From Meandrina meandrites (lineage: Eukaryota > Cnidaria > Anthozoa > Scleractinia > Meandrinidae): a stretch of DNA of 64,000 nucleotides. The position numbers were made by a program, and so were the translations under genes. Location: assembly GCA_963693305.1 (NCBI GenBank), contig OY855913.1:20280015-20344014 (forward strand), read 5' to 3'. Shown here piece after piece: positions 47,665 through 58,980 of this stretch. The stretch's first letter is position 1. The number at the start of each line of letters is the position of its first letter. Below the pieces are notes generated by a model that saw only the letters and a program-made list of their open reading frames with translations, was not told the DNA's origin and ran no database searches.

Positions 47665-48049
47665 TGGATGCGAAAAATGGGCGGGAGAAGTTCTTGACTT
47701 TAACTCCTGCAGGATAAAAGATTTTGTTTCCAATTTAGGTTTTAATTTACACAGAGCAGTACACATAGTTTTACCAGAAGTTCATAACTAGTGGTTACGG
47801 GCGTTTTGATGTATTTATTGTCATTACGGAGCTAAAACTACAACTATGGTTAGTAGCTTCGCTCATTCACAAGATGTGCTAAGGTAAGGACATTAAGTAA
47901 ATGTATGTAGATTTTAGTGACTTATCCAAGACAGACGGGCAGAGTTTGAAAACGTCTGCCCAACTTCAATTTCAGTTGCAATCAATATCTCATGCCTGCA
48001 TATAGCATGATAAATACTAGTTATCAGACGCTTTCGAGTGGTATACTTA

Positions 48050-48168
48050 ACAATTATCCTGCAAAATCGCGCGGAATATCGTCTGATACTTAGCCGACGA
48101 GGCCGTAGGCCAAGTTGTCTTTGACTAAAATCAGACGATATTCCGCAAGATTGAACAGGATAATTGTT
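48050..48168. repeat. short hairpin element
   Basis: CAATTATCCTGCAAAATCGC at 48050 and its inverse, ending AACAGGATAATTG at 48168, flank a 45-nt centre. The arms also share GGAATATCGTCTGAT. A diverged 'GGAATATTCCACGAGTCAC' repeat of the 16083 family follows at about 48362-48475. Confidence 0.65.
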
Positions 48169-49075
48169 TTATTATTCAACAAATTGTCGACAAAACGCTT
48201 CTTGAAGCGAGAAAAAACTGTGGTCGTGCAGCACTTTGCAAGATTTCGAACGAATCTTGGCAACCTACGTATATCGCAGGATATCCGTTATTTGAGGATG
48301 ACGGATAACAATGACTTTCTGACCATATATGGGTATCGTGCGAGTTTGTTGAATAATAATATGGAATATTCCACGAGTCACTTGTATTTTCTTGGTTTAC
48401 ATTCGAGTCTTTATGCCATAGAAAATACGCATGATGGGTAGGTTGGGTTCAATACCGTCGAATTATTCACGTTATCATCAACCACATGTAAAAATTTCAC
48501 GAATCTGTCAATGATTTTACAAAGAAAATGTCGAATTTGGTGTAGAACATCGAACTTCCTGCTGGCCTGACTGATTTATTGTGGACACAAGTGCGGATTC
48601 TTTACTCGCACTCGTATTTGCAGTCCTAAACAAAGACTCGGTTAACTGACAGTAGGAAAATTCAAAGTATGATAGTGGACGGTACGAGCATGACTTTTCA
48701 AGTCTAGTACTCAGTTGTGCTTTAAGTCTCCTTCGCAGCCGTTGTATGGGCTCTTCACGCAACGCTTCCTCTAAACTATGGAAAGGAATGTGGTTCTGGT
48801 TTAAGTAGCCGTTGGTGGGGGAGGGAGCGTTGCGTGACGAGCCCAAACAACAGCTGCGAAGGAGACTATTGTGCTTTCGATTATCACATTTCATACTAAT
48901 CTCGTAACAATATTGTTCTTTTCATCTGGTCAGCAACAGGGAGGAGTGAGGGCTCTGGGATCGTAACTGGATTGAAATTCAAAAGTCATACTCGTACTCG
49001 ACCTAGTTCTCATACTCTGATCTGAAGTTCCCTATTTATGTGCCAGGCTATGTTCATTAGTACCCGGGGGGGGGG

Positions 49076-49375
49076 GGGGGGGGACTCCCATATGAAATGG
49101 ACGGGGATGCTCGTCGTCTCGCTTAGGGGTGTAAATTTCGGATTTTGGTCTCGCTTAGGGTGTTCTTGGCAGAATGTTTTTAGCCGTCAAGGTCTCCTTT
49201 AGGGTTGCACGCGAAGAAATAACAAAAAAGAGAGAATTTTGATTCGTTATATTTACTCTTTTAGGGGTCTGCATAACGTTCGGCCACACCCAGATTGGTC
49301 TCTGTTAGGGGTTAAAATCAAAATTTTCGACGATCATCCCCGTCCATTCCATATGGGAGTCCCCCCCCCCCCCCC
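49076..49375. mobile_element. TIR element with G-tract/C-tract ends
   Basis: A run of 18 G followed by ACTCCCATATG(A)AATGGACGGGGATG faces CATCCCCGTCCATTCCATATGGGAGT followed by a run of C. Inside, CTCGCTTAGGGGTG-like motifs repeat. It has no coding capacity. Confidence 0.7.
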
Positions 49376-49413
49376 TGTATAAATATTCGGTGCTACCATC
49401 TTTAATTTTTAAT

Positions 49414-49417
<4 letters not shown>

Positions 49418-49454
<37 letters not shown>
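49418..49454. repeat. (ATTG)n microsatellite
   Basis: Nine or so uninterrupted ATTG units. Confidence 0.95.
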
Positions 49455-49455
<1 letters not shown>

Positions 49456-50550
49456 CCGATTGTGCGCAGTAGCACTTATTTAAATGATTACATAGGAGAA
49501 ATCATAAACACGGCTTTTCAATTTACGCTTTGTGGATTTCTGAGCAACACTAAAATGCCCAGCTTGAATAGTCCCTAAAAAAACGTATTGAATTCTGTTT
49601 GAATCACAAGTCGATTGTGGTATGGTCAGTGTAGGAAGGGTCAGCCACTATCATTTGTTGGACAGGACTCCTGTTTTCAGCAATAAAAGGTCCACTCTCC
49701 TTGAGCACCCGGGATATCTTAAACTTACTCTTTGCGTGAATTTTTCATGTACTTCCCTTGCACGAGTTTGTTTTGTATTGCCCACTAGCAGACAACGTGG
49801 CCAATTTGCATTATAATATGAAAACCATCATGGCGGCAATCGTGAATATTGTTTATATCAAGCTAACTGCAGGCTTCCTGTGCTTATTTCATCGTGCGAT
49901 TCTGTGGTTTTGAAACGGTCAACTGAAGGAAATCAAATGATGTAGAAATACTTCCCTAAAAGACCGAGAATATCTAATAAATTTTCCTTCGAACTGCAGT
50001 CGCAAGGAAACTTGCAACGTCATCACTTTCGATTTTAGAAGACCTCTTGCTGTAAGATGTTGTTGTAGAACTAGAAAACAATCGTTCAAAATTGTACTGA
50101 TAACCCTTTATTTATGGCTAAATTGCATCACATCAAACTGGGCGGCCGGGCTTATTAGATTGTGTAACTTTGTGCTCTGTTCAACGTATGGAAAGGGGCA
50201 ACACTCATACATGTAAGTCCAAACAGATCCCAAAAGACCGATTATCTCGACATTATTTACAAAATGCATCGACCCAACACGCTTCTTGAACTAGCTACAT
50301 GTTCTCGTTGGAACAGAGGCATTAATTTCTTTACAGTTTGCGGCTAAGAAGCAACTACACTTTGGCAATTCAATAACCGAATTACAGTAGACACGAAGAG
50401 AGGCTATGATCTGGAAGAAACGAATGTTTTGGAGTGCTAACAATAATATTCACAATGAACCGTCAGTCCTTGCCAACGTTTCCTTCCTCTAATAGCTACG
50501 TAATAGCTTACAGTTTATTTCTCTTACATGAAGCATTTGTTATCTCTTAC

Positions 50551-50720
50551 CTCAACTGATGAATTCTTCTTACTTTGCAATCAACTTGCGCTGGATTTCG
50601 ACGAACACAGATGAGAAATGAAAATAAAGAAAATGAACTTGGAGAACGGAAGACCCGTGGCCGCATTGATTTTCGACGAGATATTGAAGGGAAGTTCCCT
50701 GTGCACGTAACCTGATATTT
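50551..50720 (-). promoter_or_regulatory. 5' exon region of RdRP gene 4, conserved with gene 2
   Basis: The donor GTTGAG|GTAAGA at 50551 and the exon before it (GAAGAATTCATCA on the minus strand) match gene 2 at 31917. A second conserved block lies about 125-160 bp further upstream in both: GGAAGTTCCCTGTGCACGTA here and GGAAATCCCCTGTTTTGTGTACACGTA at about 32055-32085. A third (GAACTGCAGTCG, AACTTGCAACGTCATCACTTTCG) lies at about 49995-50035 and 31573-31615. Whole transcription units were duplicated. Confidence 0.5.
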
Positions 50721-51671
50721 AACTTAAACCGCATCGATGGCGGCGTCTTCAGATTTCCATTTTCTATTCAACGTTTCTTTTCTTACAAGAGGACAGAAAA
50801 CTTGATGTTTTTGTACCATGCTTTCCGACTTCTGTTTCATAACGTAACTTCTGAAGTCAATAAAATGGCAAACTTGAGTATTTTTTTCGTATCTTAGAAA
50901 CACAACCTGTGTAAATGTAAATGAATGATTCCGGTTAAGACAATTTTTCATTCATCGATATTGAAAGTAACGGACAGCTTGTTTATATTTGCAATTTCCG
51001 GTCGTTTTCTAAGAAGTCTGTTCATGTCCAACTCTATCTTGTTCCCAGTCCCAAGGGGTGGCTTCTCAGGAGAATATTATCAAAGGAAAAATGACCACAA
51101 CTCTGGTAAGTTCCAGAGGAATGATCAAACTTTCACACAAACTCTAACAATTAGTTCCTAATCTATTATGAAAAGAAACAACATTTTAGCTTAATAAATT
51201 TCTAATCGTATCTCGGGGATTTCCCGTTTAAATTTCAGTTTCGGTTGACTCAAGTCTTGCGTGATGTAAACAAAAGTAGGCATGAAAGACATAGTTTCCC
51301 TTGTTTCCGAGATATTTGAACCTTTCTGCGATGTTCTCGAAGTTGAAATTCTCGGAAAGACCGGAAATGGAATGTGTCTTTGCAAATTAAAGTAAACTTT
51401 ATTGTGTGTCATCCGACAGTCTCCTCCCCTATTCACTGCAAACTTGACTAGAACTGTCAATTTTTTGTTTATTCGTTGTATGAAAGCGCGCTTGCTTTTT
51501 AGAATTCTAGAGAACTGTTTTAAAAATGTTTGCTCGGCGACACTGCCAATCTGACTATGTTTCCCAAGTAAATTTCTATATTTTGATCGCGGTTTGTTCT
51601 GCTTTGAAGGCGACTGAGAACTGGAGAACAACTGGCTGCAAGCCATCACAGTTTGGCACGTCACAATCTGA

Positions 51672-52250
51672 TCTCATTATATATGCAATGTCAGTCATGT
51701 CAACAACCTCTATTTCCTAGAAACTTGCTCATGTTTTCTAGGAATTCAGACTGCAACACCATTTTGCAAGAGGCTTTAATTGCGAGATTCAAAATTTTTT
51801 TCGCAATCAAATGTCCATAACACCATTCCAACAATGGTAACAGCAAAATGGCAGCACAAAATTAAGCTCCCGGCCACGCAAAGTTATGAAAAGAAAAGAA
51901 ATAACACAATAGTTAAATATGTTTTTCAAGCTAATCCGGGGATTCCCCTGGTTTCAGTTTCTGTCCAGACTTCATATATGCAAATAAATTGACAGATTCT
52001 TGGGCGCTGTACGCAAAAGCAACCACCAAGACAAACAGTACAGTGCTCTGTCGGCCTTCCGTGGTGTTTTTTAGCCCAAAGCTAGCTTTAACTATGACCA
52101 TTTGTGTTTAACTAAAGGAGAAAAGAGCCGGATATGTAGAAGACAACAGCATCAGGTATGTCAACAGTCTGACGATGTCACTATCACTGAATTCAAAATG
52201 AAGTATTGCGACGCCACACATGCAAACATGCACGTATATAAATACAGACA
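51672..52250 (+). repeat. 570-bp direct repeat, left copy (possible 5' exon of RdRP gene 5)
   Basis: It matches 59782-60337 in direct orientation over long blocks such as AACCTCTATTTCCTAGA and TAGTGCTCTGTCGGCCTTCCG-like sequence. Both copies end in a strong splice donor, GCATCAG|GTATGTCAAC (52155 here). The left copy lies about 2 kb upstream of RdRP gene 5 on the same strand, and a CTTTCATTAG acceptor occurs at about 54108-54117. It could be that gene's promoter and first exon. Confidence 0.55.
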
Positions 52251-54143
52251 TAAAACATAAGTGTCAGTAAGTATTCATTGCATGAATTTCTGTCGATAAA
52301 GCTTTCAATCCAAGCATTTTTCAGCCATCCTTAGCTTTGTGAACTATCCTCTGATAACAACGCATGTTGCTGCATTGAAAGTTTCAATATTGTTGTTTAG
52401 AAAGCACTTTTATATACCTTGCACCATAAGCAATTTGAGCAATTTTAATACTTCATTAGTGGGTAATGCAATGGAAAGAGTACTTTCCACTAAACGTGAA
52501 ATCTTTCTTGATTGAGACCTATTGGCAGAACGGAACAGATACACGGCGTTTACATGTAAATTGAAAGTATTACCCGAACGGTGTCTGCTCACATCGATGG
52601 TCGATGTTTGACCGTTTATTATCAATTTCCACTATTGTAAATTTCTTCAGAAACTCATATTTAATTCCTCATACTGCAGCGCCGGCTTAGTATTTTGGAT
52701 GGTGCTTTCAAGTTAAAGTTCACTAAAATCGAAATAATTGTGTATATAGACGCGGGCAGGAAAAGAGTGGGGGGGGGGGGGGGGGGGGGGACTAGAAGAG
52801 CTTAGAAGTGAAGAGTTATTTTGATGGAACGGGGATAATAAAATGTACTTGTCGCCATGTGCGTCATGGCAGATGATAGATTGTTTTGCAATCTTTACCC
52901 TTTAGTGTTGTAAAGCGCTTTTGGACGCATTTTGTGGCAGCGCGCTCTAGCAGAATTGTTTCTGTGTGGAACAGTTTGACTTGTCAAAGCTGGCTGATAA
53001 GTTCAGCAATTTGATTGGTTGCTGTAAAATTTCCACGCCAACACTGACGTCATTAAAAGTATATTTAGCTTCAGTGTAATTAATGTTCTTGGCTTTGAAC
53101 CAAAGTAGTGAAATTCGTATAAGTGAGTCGGTTTAAAGTGAAAGCAAGCACTTCACACAATTGAGAATTGATAAATGACAGTGAAAACGATCAGTGGACA
53201 ACACTTATTCAATGTTCTGAGAGGAGTCAAGACACATTTAAAACAGAAAGTCTGGAGCTTTCTTTTCGGAATTCTAACTGAACTGTGTCAAATATCAGGT
53301 GCGGAAACAACTTCTAAACGATTCCTGAATGATAAAAGCGGTTCACCAGTGCTAGTACTGTGTATTCCTGGTGAGCCTAATAAGAAGCCTCCTAAAGAAG
53401 CTAGGAATTAACTGACTGAATTAACTTCAGCTTACTTTTATTCCACTAATAAACAAATTAAATTAGCAATGCTTAAAATGCTGATCCAATCAGACGGGCA
53501 AGGTTATTTATGTGACTCCGTGATGGGCTATTTTTTGTGGTCCGTTAATAGTGGGAAACCCTTTTTGTGTATCGTAATTTAAGTATACATACATCATGAA
53601 TGGTGTATTGCCAATAATTGTGAAAATGATTTTCTGAAATAGAAAATTTAGTTTCGTGACTTTGCGAGAGACAGCACTTTCCACACACCTCTCTCCCTCT
53701 CTGCGAACTAAAATGCTTCAAAGACCCCTCTCCCTTTCAAATTGCAATGGCTTCCAAACGACCCGGAAGAAAGTGCTGTAACTGCTGTCTGTCTAATACT
53801 AACGGGGGACGACGATCCCCACCCTTTCGAATGTGGGTCAGTCGATAAGGCTATAGAACACAAACTGTCTAACACAGGCATTTTTAAAGTTTACTTGTAT
53901 TTGCTCCGTCTGGTACGACTTTGGCTACTGGGGATTTAAAAATACAATACGTATACCGCTGGTACCGCAAGTGTTAAGAATTTAATTCAAAGCAAGATTC
54001 TGATACCTGTAAGAGATCCCTCCGACATTTCAGATAGGAGTTATAGTACTCACTGTACATGGGAAGGGTTAAAATTCTGCCACTTATTTCTGGATTATAT
54101 TTGATACTTTCATTAGGTCTTACATGAAGTAAAGTGGCAAGAC
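52251..54143. other. region upstream of RdRP gene 5
   Basis: It contains a run of about 20 G at 52770-52790. It also has a promoter-like cluster with GATTGGTTG (inverted CCAAT), TGACGTCAT (53045-53053, a CRE-type site) and AGTATATTTAG just after. No protein-coding gene was recognised. Confidence 0.4.
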
Positions 54144-56036
54144 ATGGCTGGACCTTACCTTGTGCCGTGTACGAAGCCACTGAAATGTCCATCTGACGAG
54201 AAATTGTACGTGAAACATGTTGTCCTTAACAAGGAGAATGATCCCCGAGGACAAGTAAAAGAGGTTGAAAACTCTTTGATGATCAATCAGCTATTTACCG
54301 ACGGAAGAAAACAAAGTGTGTGGGACAAACTTTTGACGGTTGAGTTTTCATCATATTCTGAAGATGAAATAAAAGGAATATTAAGTAGAGATATCGAGTT
54401 CGACGGCTCGCAATATTGCTTTCTGGGGTTTTCTGAGTCTCAGCTGAGAAACAAAACTTGCTTTCTAATCAAGGAAACCGAGAAACAAATTCGCGACAGG
54501 CGAGCGAAGTTTGGCAACTTTAGAAACGATATCCCCTTTGCCAATCGAGCAGCTACAGTTCAACACATGTTTGAACCATTCGAGAAAAGCTTGCAGTTAG
54601 CTGAAGGCGAGTTTAAATTTGAGCACCATCCCAGCAATAATGTGCCAAGTGGGTTTATGTCACCCGAACTTGCTGAAACAATCAAGAAAACATGCAGTCT
54701 TGCTAAGCCACCCAGTGTCGTACAAGTCATCTGTCCAGGATTTTCTGGTAAGCTTGTGCTGTCGGATGAGATATGTGGCAGAACGAGTGAGGATAGTTTT
54801 CCCTCGAGTAGAATTAAGGCCCTGTTTAAACTTCCAGATGCAGCAATTAACTGTGGTAACTCACTAACGATGGGCGTTGTTGACTATGTCAAACCGTACA
54901 ACATGGGCTACTTGAATGTTTACACTGTGATGTTTTTGAAAGAAATGGGTGTAACACGTGATTATTTCTTGAAACTCCAGAGAGATTATTATGAAGTATT
55001 GGAAAAGGTCGGAGCTGCCGATTTGACATTTGTCAAGTACTTTCTTCGACAGAATGGGAGAGAAGACCTTTTAAGAGCAATAGGAAACGAAATAACGAAT
55101 GACGCAAAAGGAAAGATCTACGAGATTAAAGATGACGAAATCGAAAGCATGAAAAATGGCACCGAGCCCGAGCTCAGGGTTCTTGTAAGCATGTCAAGGG
55201 AAGTTTTTGGAGTTGAGGATCCTTACAAAGAACTCAAATCAGGTGAATGTGTTTTTGTTCCTTGCGTGGACTGTTTAAATGATCGAGAAAAAGAACTGTT
55301 TTATTCCGCAAAACAGGTTCTTGTAATTCCACAACCATGCTTCACGTCTACAGATATTCAAGTGCTCAAGCTGGTGCGCGACAAGGAAGAGTACGAAAAC
55401 CTCGAAGACTGCCTTGTTTTACCGTCGCAACCAGAAGCTCAAGTCAGTGTTGCCAACAAGTATTTTGTGTGCTGGGATATAAATCTCATGCCTCAGAAAT
55501 CAGATTCATTTCTCGATCTCATTGCCAACGTTTGGCCTGTGCTTTGCGGTCAGATTTTGAAGACATTACCTGCCTTCTCCAGCCTTCCTTGCTCAAGAGA
55601 AAAAACACCGACAAGACACAGCTTTGAAGGCTTTGAAGAAATGAAAACAAGTCAGAGAGATCGAAAGGTCGCCAGCAAGCTTCACGAAAATGGTTCATTT
55701 CAGGACGAGCTTAAGGAGTATTTCGCCACCTTCAAAAGCAACGATGGTCTGGTTTCTCGTGCAAAGTCACTCTTCGAAGCGTTTGCTGCTCTGCGTGGTC
55801 CGTCGTGCTCCGAATGTAAAAAACTCGGGGGATACCTGTCGCCGAGTTTTGACTGGAATGCTAAGAGGAACGAAGCAGAGAACTATCTTGCAAAGCTTGA
55901 TGAGAAATATGAGAAGATCAGCCCCGACCTGGAATCTACCCAAGATTCTCCCGTTGCTACTCAATCTTCAACTCCACAGCCAGTTTGGAGAGAAATGACC
56001 GAAATTTTGCGTGAATTTATTGCGCAGAACACTTAG
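54144..56036 (+). CDS. RdRP-like protein with the catalytic loop missing (RdRP gene 5)
   Basis: An uninterrupted frame of 630 residues on the strand opposite genes 1-4. RdRP kinship is visible in LYVKHVV, FLGFSESQLRNKTC, SGFMSPELAE, VKPYNMGYLN, LRVLVSMSREVFGVEDPY, PQPCFTSTDIQVLKL, NLEDCLVLP and YFVCWDINLMP. Between LVLP and YFVCWD, where the SGGD-x-D-G-D loop should be, only a short unrelated stretch (about 55431-55460) remains, so no metal-binding Asp is present. LN(R/K)Q is LNVY. GPSCSECKKLGG is closer to gene 1 than to genes 2-4. A variable linker and the C-terminal helix (WREMTEILREFIAQNT) complete the layout. It cannot be an RNA polymerase by the known mechanism. The open frame argues for another retained function. 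Confidence 0.85.
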   Translation: MAGPYLVPCTKPLKCPSDEKLYVKHVVLNKENDPRGQVKEVENSLMINQLFTDGRKQSVWDKLLTVEFSSYSEDEIKGILSRDIEFDGSQYCFLGFSESQLRNKTCFLIKETEKQIRDRRAKFGNFRNDIPFANRAATVQHMFEPFEKSLQLAEGEFKFEHHPSNNVPSGFMSPELAETIKKTCSLAKPPSVVQVICPGFSGKLVLSDEICGRTSEDSFPSSRIKALFKLPDAAINCGNSLTMGVVDYVKPYNMGYLNVYTVMFLKEMGVTRDYFLKLQRDYYEVLEKVGAADLTFVKYFLRQNGREDLLRAIGNEITNDAKGKIYEIKDDEIESMKNGTEPELRVLVSMSREVFGVEDPYKELKSGECVFVPCVDCLNDREKELFYSAKQVLVIPQPCFTSTDIQVLKLVRDKEEYENLEDCLVLPSQPEAQVSVANKYFVCWDINLMPQKSDSFLDLIANVWPVLCGQILKTLPAFSSLPCSREKTPTRHSFEGFEEMKTSQRDRKVASKLHENGSFQDELKEYFATFKSNDGLVSRAKSLFEAFAALRGPSCSECKKLGGYLSPSFDWNAKRNEAENYLAKLDEKYEKISPDLESTQDSPVATQSSTPQPVWREMTEILREFIAQNT

Positions 56037-56436
56037 TCAAGTGATAGACCGCGTGCTGCAAACGGCACTAAAAATGAGTAAGTTTTTTTGATATCCTTGA
56101 ACAGTGATGACAAACTATTATGTGGCATTTTAGTGATATTTATAGTGATTTCAGAGTCGAATTCTTTTCGCCCGTATAAACTGCTGGTGATTAATTTTAC
56201 GGGTTGCTTACTGCCTTTCGCAACGAGCAACGTTATTAGTTCTTAAAGTACTAAACGACGGGTCCAATCGATGTCCCTAGCTTTAAATAAAAAAACAAAA
56301 ACAAAAAAACCAAAACAAAATAAACAAAAGCGAAACAAAACAAAAAAAAAATAGAGGTTTAGTTTTTAATTTTTTTAAATTTTATTTAGTTAGTAATTAA
56401 GTTATAGTTAGTTTTAATGGCGCTATAAAAAATTTA

Positions 56437-56461
56437 TTATTATTATTATTATTATTATTGT
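56437..56461. repeat. (ATT)n microsatellite
   Basis: Eight ATT units, followed by ATTGTTGTTATTAATAATATTG. Confidence 0.9.
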
Positions 56462-56752
56462 TGTTATTAATAATATTGAATATCACCAGAATCCAATCAA
56501 TTACATAATTTATTGGATTTCACTAGCTAAGATTTCAAAGTAGGCTCACTATGCGAACATGTGTGCACTACTTTGGAGATTTTGATTGGTTTTAATAGGA
56601 GTGGATGTCAAAGTTAATCTCCTCTTGTAAAAAAAGAAGACATTGGTTGCGCGCTTGAGACAGCCGAAAGGCTAAAAAACAGCGTTTCATTTTGTTTTAT
56701 GTTATCTCCTAACATGACGTCATAGCTATGTTTACATAGTCTCATGCGAAAC

Positions 56753-56900
56753 ACCTAGCCATTCAATCAGAATGCTCGTTACATGACCACAACAGCTAGC
56801 CATCCAATCAGATTGCTCATTATATAGCCACAACCTAGCCGTCCAATCAGAGCTCTCGTTATATGGCTAAGACACCTAAACATCTAACCAGAGTGCACTC
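56753..56900. repeat. tandem repeat of about 50 bp carrying CCAATCAGA
   Basis: Units CTAGCCATTCAATCAGAATGCTCGTTACATG, CTAGCCATCCAATCAGATTG and CTAGCCGTCCAATCAGAGCT are spaced about 50 bp apart, with a diverged fourth (ACATCTAACCAGAG). Repeated inverted-CCAAT boxes are a by-product of the unit. Confidence 0.75.
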
Positions 56901-57303
56901 TAACCGTAGTTTTTTCTTTATTTAATTGTATTTTGGTAAATCGATTTTGCCCAATAACTTGTCTAAAAGTGATAAACGTTGTCTTCAAAACGTCTGCTGG
57001 TGGTGGCTATTCTTTTGCAAGCTGTCAGCAATAGTCCCGAAGTTTTCAAGACCACCCGTACTCGAAAGTGCACAACTAGACGAACTTTATTATATAAAAA
57101 GTCTGTCTAACCAGAATCAACAGTTATATTTTGTTTGTAAATTGTACTTTTCAATTGCATGACTTGCATGTGCAGTTTTAGCTTTAAGAATGGTCTTAAG
57201 ATACAGTGTGTATTTTGAGGTTTGAGATTAAACTGGCACTTGAAACGATAGGCTGACACAATATTCAAAGTTTCAATCAACAAATGTATGTTATTCATGT
57301 TGT

Positions 57304-58771
57304 TTAAGGTGTCTCTCTACAGTTTTTTCTGGACCATAGCAAACATTTTCATTTGGCCGTTTAGCAAACTTCCCGGACTCGGATCGATGTCAAATTTACA
57401 CCAAATATTGGAATTGGGTTGAAGTTTTATATGATACATTTTTTAGGAAAATCGATATTTCCATGGCAACTACAAACAGAAAAACAAGATATCAGTTAAA
57501 CTGGAATTCTACGCGAATACAATTTGATGTAAAAAAACTAACAGCAGAATCTGAAACTATGGTATACTGCAAATCAAATATACAAGAATAAAAAAAATCT
57601 GTTTGTTTGATTTCGAATAATTATATAAATCGAAATTATATTTCAAACCATGCTTTTTGCATTATAATGATAAACGGACCGAGACACAGACACTGCTTTG
57701 ATGAAATTACTTCGAAATAACACCAAAATGTGTATTAAACTTATCTTTCGTCACCGTGAAAGTTTAGTTGATTTTCGTTATCGCGATCCCGAGAATTGGA
57801 TTTTTTCATACGGTCACTACCAATGTAATTTTTGGTAAATTTTCTACTTTTCGCGCTTTTTCCAAAATCTCCAAAACGGCTCCAACGATTTTTTTAAAAT
57901 TTTCGCAACACATGGCTGATAATGCAAAGAATTTAATTCCAAAGTTTTAGTAACGTTGATTTACTGGAACACGTCCAAATTTATCTTTAAAGAAGGCGTT
58001 CGAACCGACGAAAATGTTTCGTTACAAATTCAGCGTTCGCAATTTATGCTAAAATATTCAAACCAATGTAGTTTTACATTCCATCGAGTGAGCAAAAGAG
58101 TGAGGGAAAAAACACAATATTGAAAACAATAGCAACGAACTTTGGAATTAAATTCTTTGCATTATCAACCATGTGTTGCGAAAGTTTTAAAAAAATCGTT
58201 GGAGCCGTTTTGGAGATTTTGGAAAAAGCGCGAAAAGTAGAAAATTTACCAAAAATTACATTGGTAGTGACCTCATGAAAAAATCCAATTCTCGGGATCG
58301 CGATAACGAAAATCAACTTAACTTTCACGGCGACGAAAGATAAGTTTAATACACATTTTGGTGTTATTTCGAAATAATTCAATCAAAGTAGTGTCTTCAA
58401 ATCTGTCCTTTTATCATTATAATGCAAAAAGCATGGTTTGAAATATAATTTCGATTTATTCGAAATCAAACATACAGATTTTTTTTATTCTTGTGTATTT
58501 GATGTGCAGTACACCAAAGTTTCAGATACTCGTGTTAGTTTTCTACGTAAAATCTTATTTGCGTAGAATTCAAGTTTAACTGATATCTTGTTTTTCTGTT
58601 TATCGTTACCATGGAAATATCGATTTTCCTAAAAAATATATCATATCAAACTTCAATCCAATTCCAATATCTGGTGTAAATTTCACATCGATTCAAGTCC
58701 GGGAAGTTTGCTAAACGGCCAAATGAAAATGTTTGGTATGGTCCAGAAAAAACTGTAGAGAGACACCTTAA
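57304..58771. mobile_element. 1.5-kb foldback element with TTAA ends
   Basis: Arms 57304-57946 and 58138-58771 are inverted and about 640 bp long with few differences, around a 190-bp centre. The ends read TTAAGGTGTCTCTCTACAG in from both sides, TTAA being the likely target site (piggyBac-like). Paired open frames in the arms (57768-57950 +, 58074-58382 -) read the same peptide, IFVIAIPRIGFFH, and are probably fortuitous. RNA from either strand would fold into a long hairpin. Confidence 0.85.
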
Positions 58772-58980
58772 TTAAGTAGAACCCAAAAGACTTTTGTTAT
58801 TATTAAACTTCCTCGGCGGGGCGTGAGACCGAGAAACCATATTCTCATGGCTTCCAAAGCACTCAATAAATTTTCTGACCAGAGCTAATTTTAAACAATT
58901 TTTAAACACTTCCAGCCAAGTGACACGGGAAAACTCCCCGTTAAAAAGAAAACAAAATAGTAAATTTCAGTTCCATCATT

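Noticed and set aside
47665..47766. N-terminal extension of RdRP gene 4
   Set aside because: It crosses a conserved 3' splice site, and the paralogues start at the internal Met, so the extension is intron plus 5' UTR.
53175..53411. 78-codon plus-strand frame as the first coding exon of RdRP gene 5
   Set aside because: It has no similarity to RdRP N-termini and no good donor. The gene 5 ATG already aligns with the paralogue starts.
16783..56036. Integrated RNA-virus polymerase as the source of the RdRP frames
   Set aside because: The DLDGD motif, PC-(Y/H)-PGD-(I/V) block and overall order are those of cellular two-barrel RdRPs. Viral right-hand RdRPs use GDD in a different fold.
57768..58382. 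Paired peptides with IFVIAIPRIGFFH on opposite strands
   Set aside because: They are the same sequence in the two arms of a foldback element. They are short and match no family I recognise.
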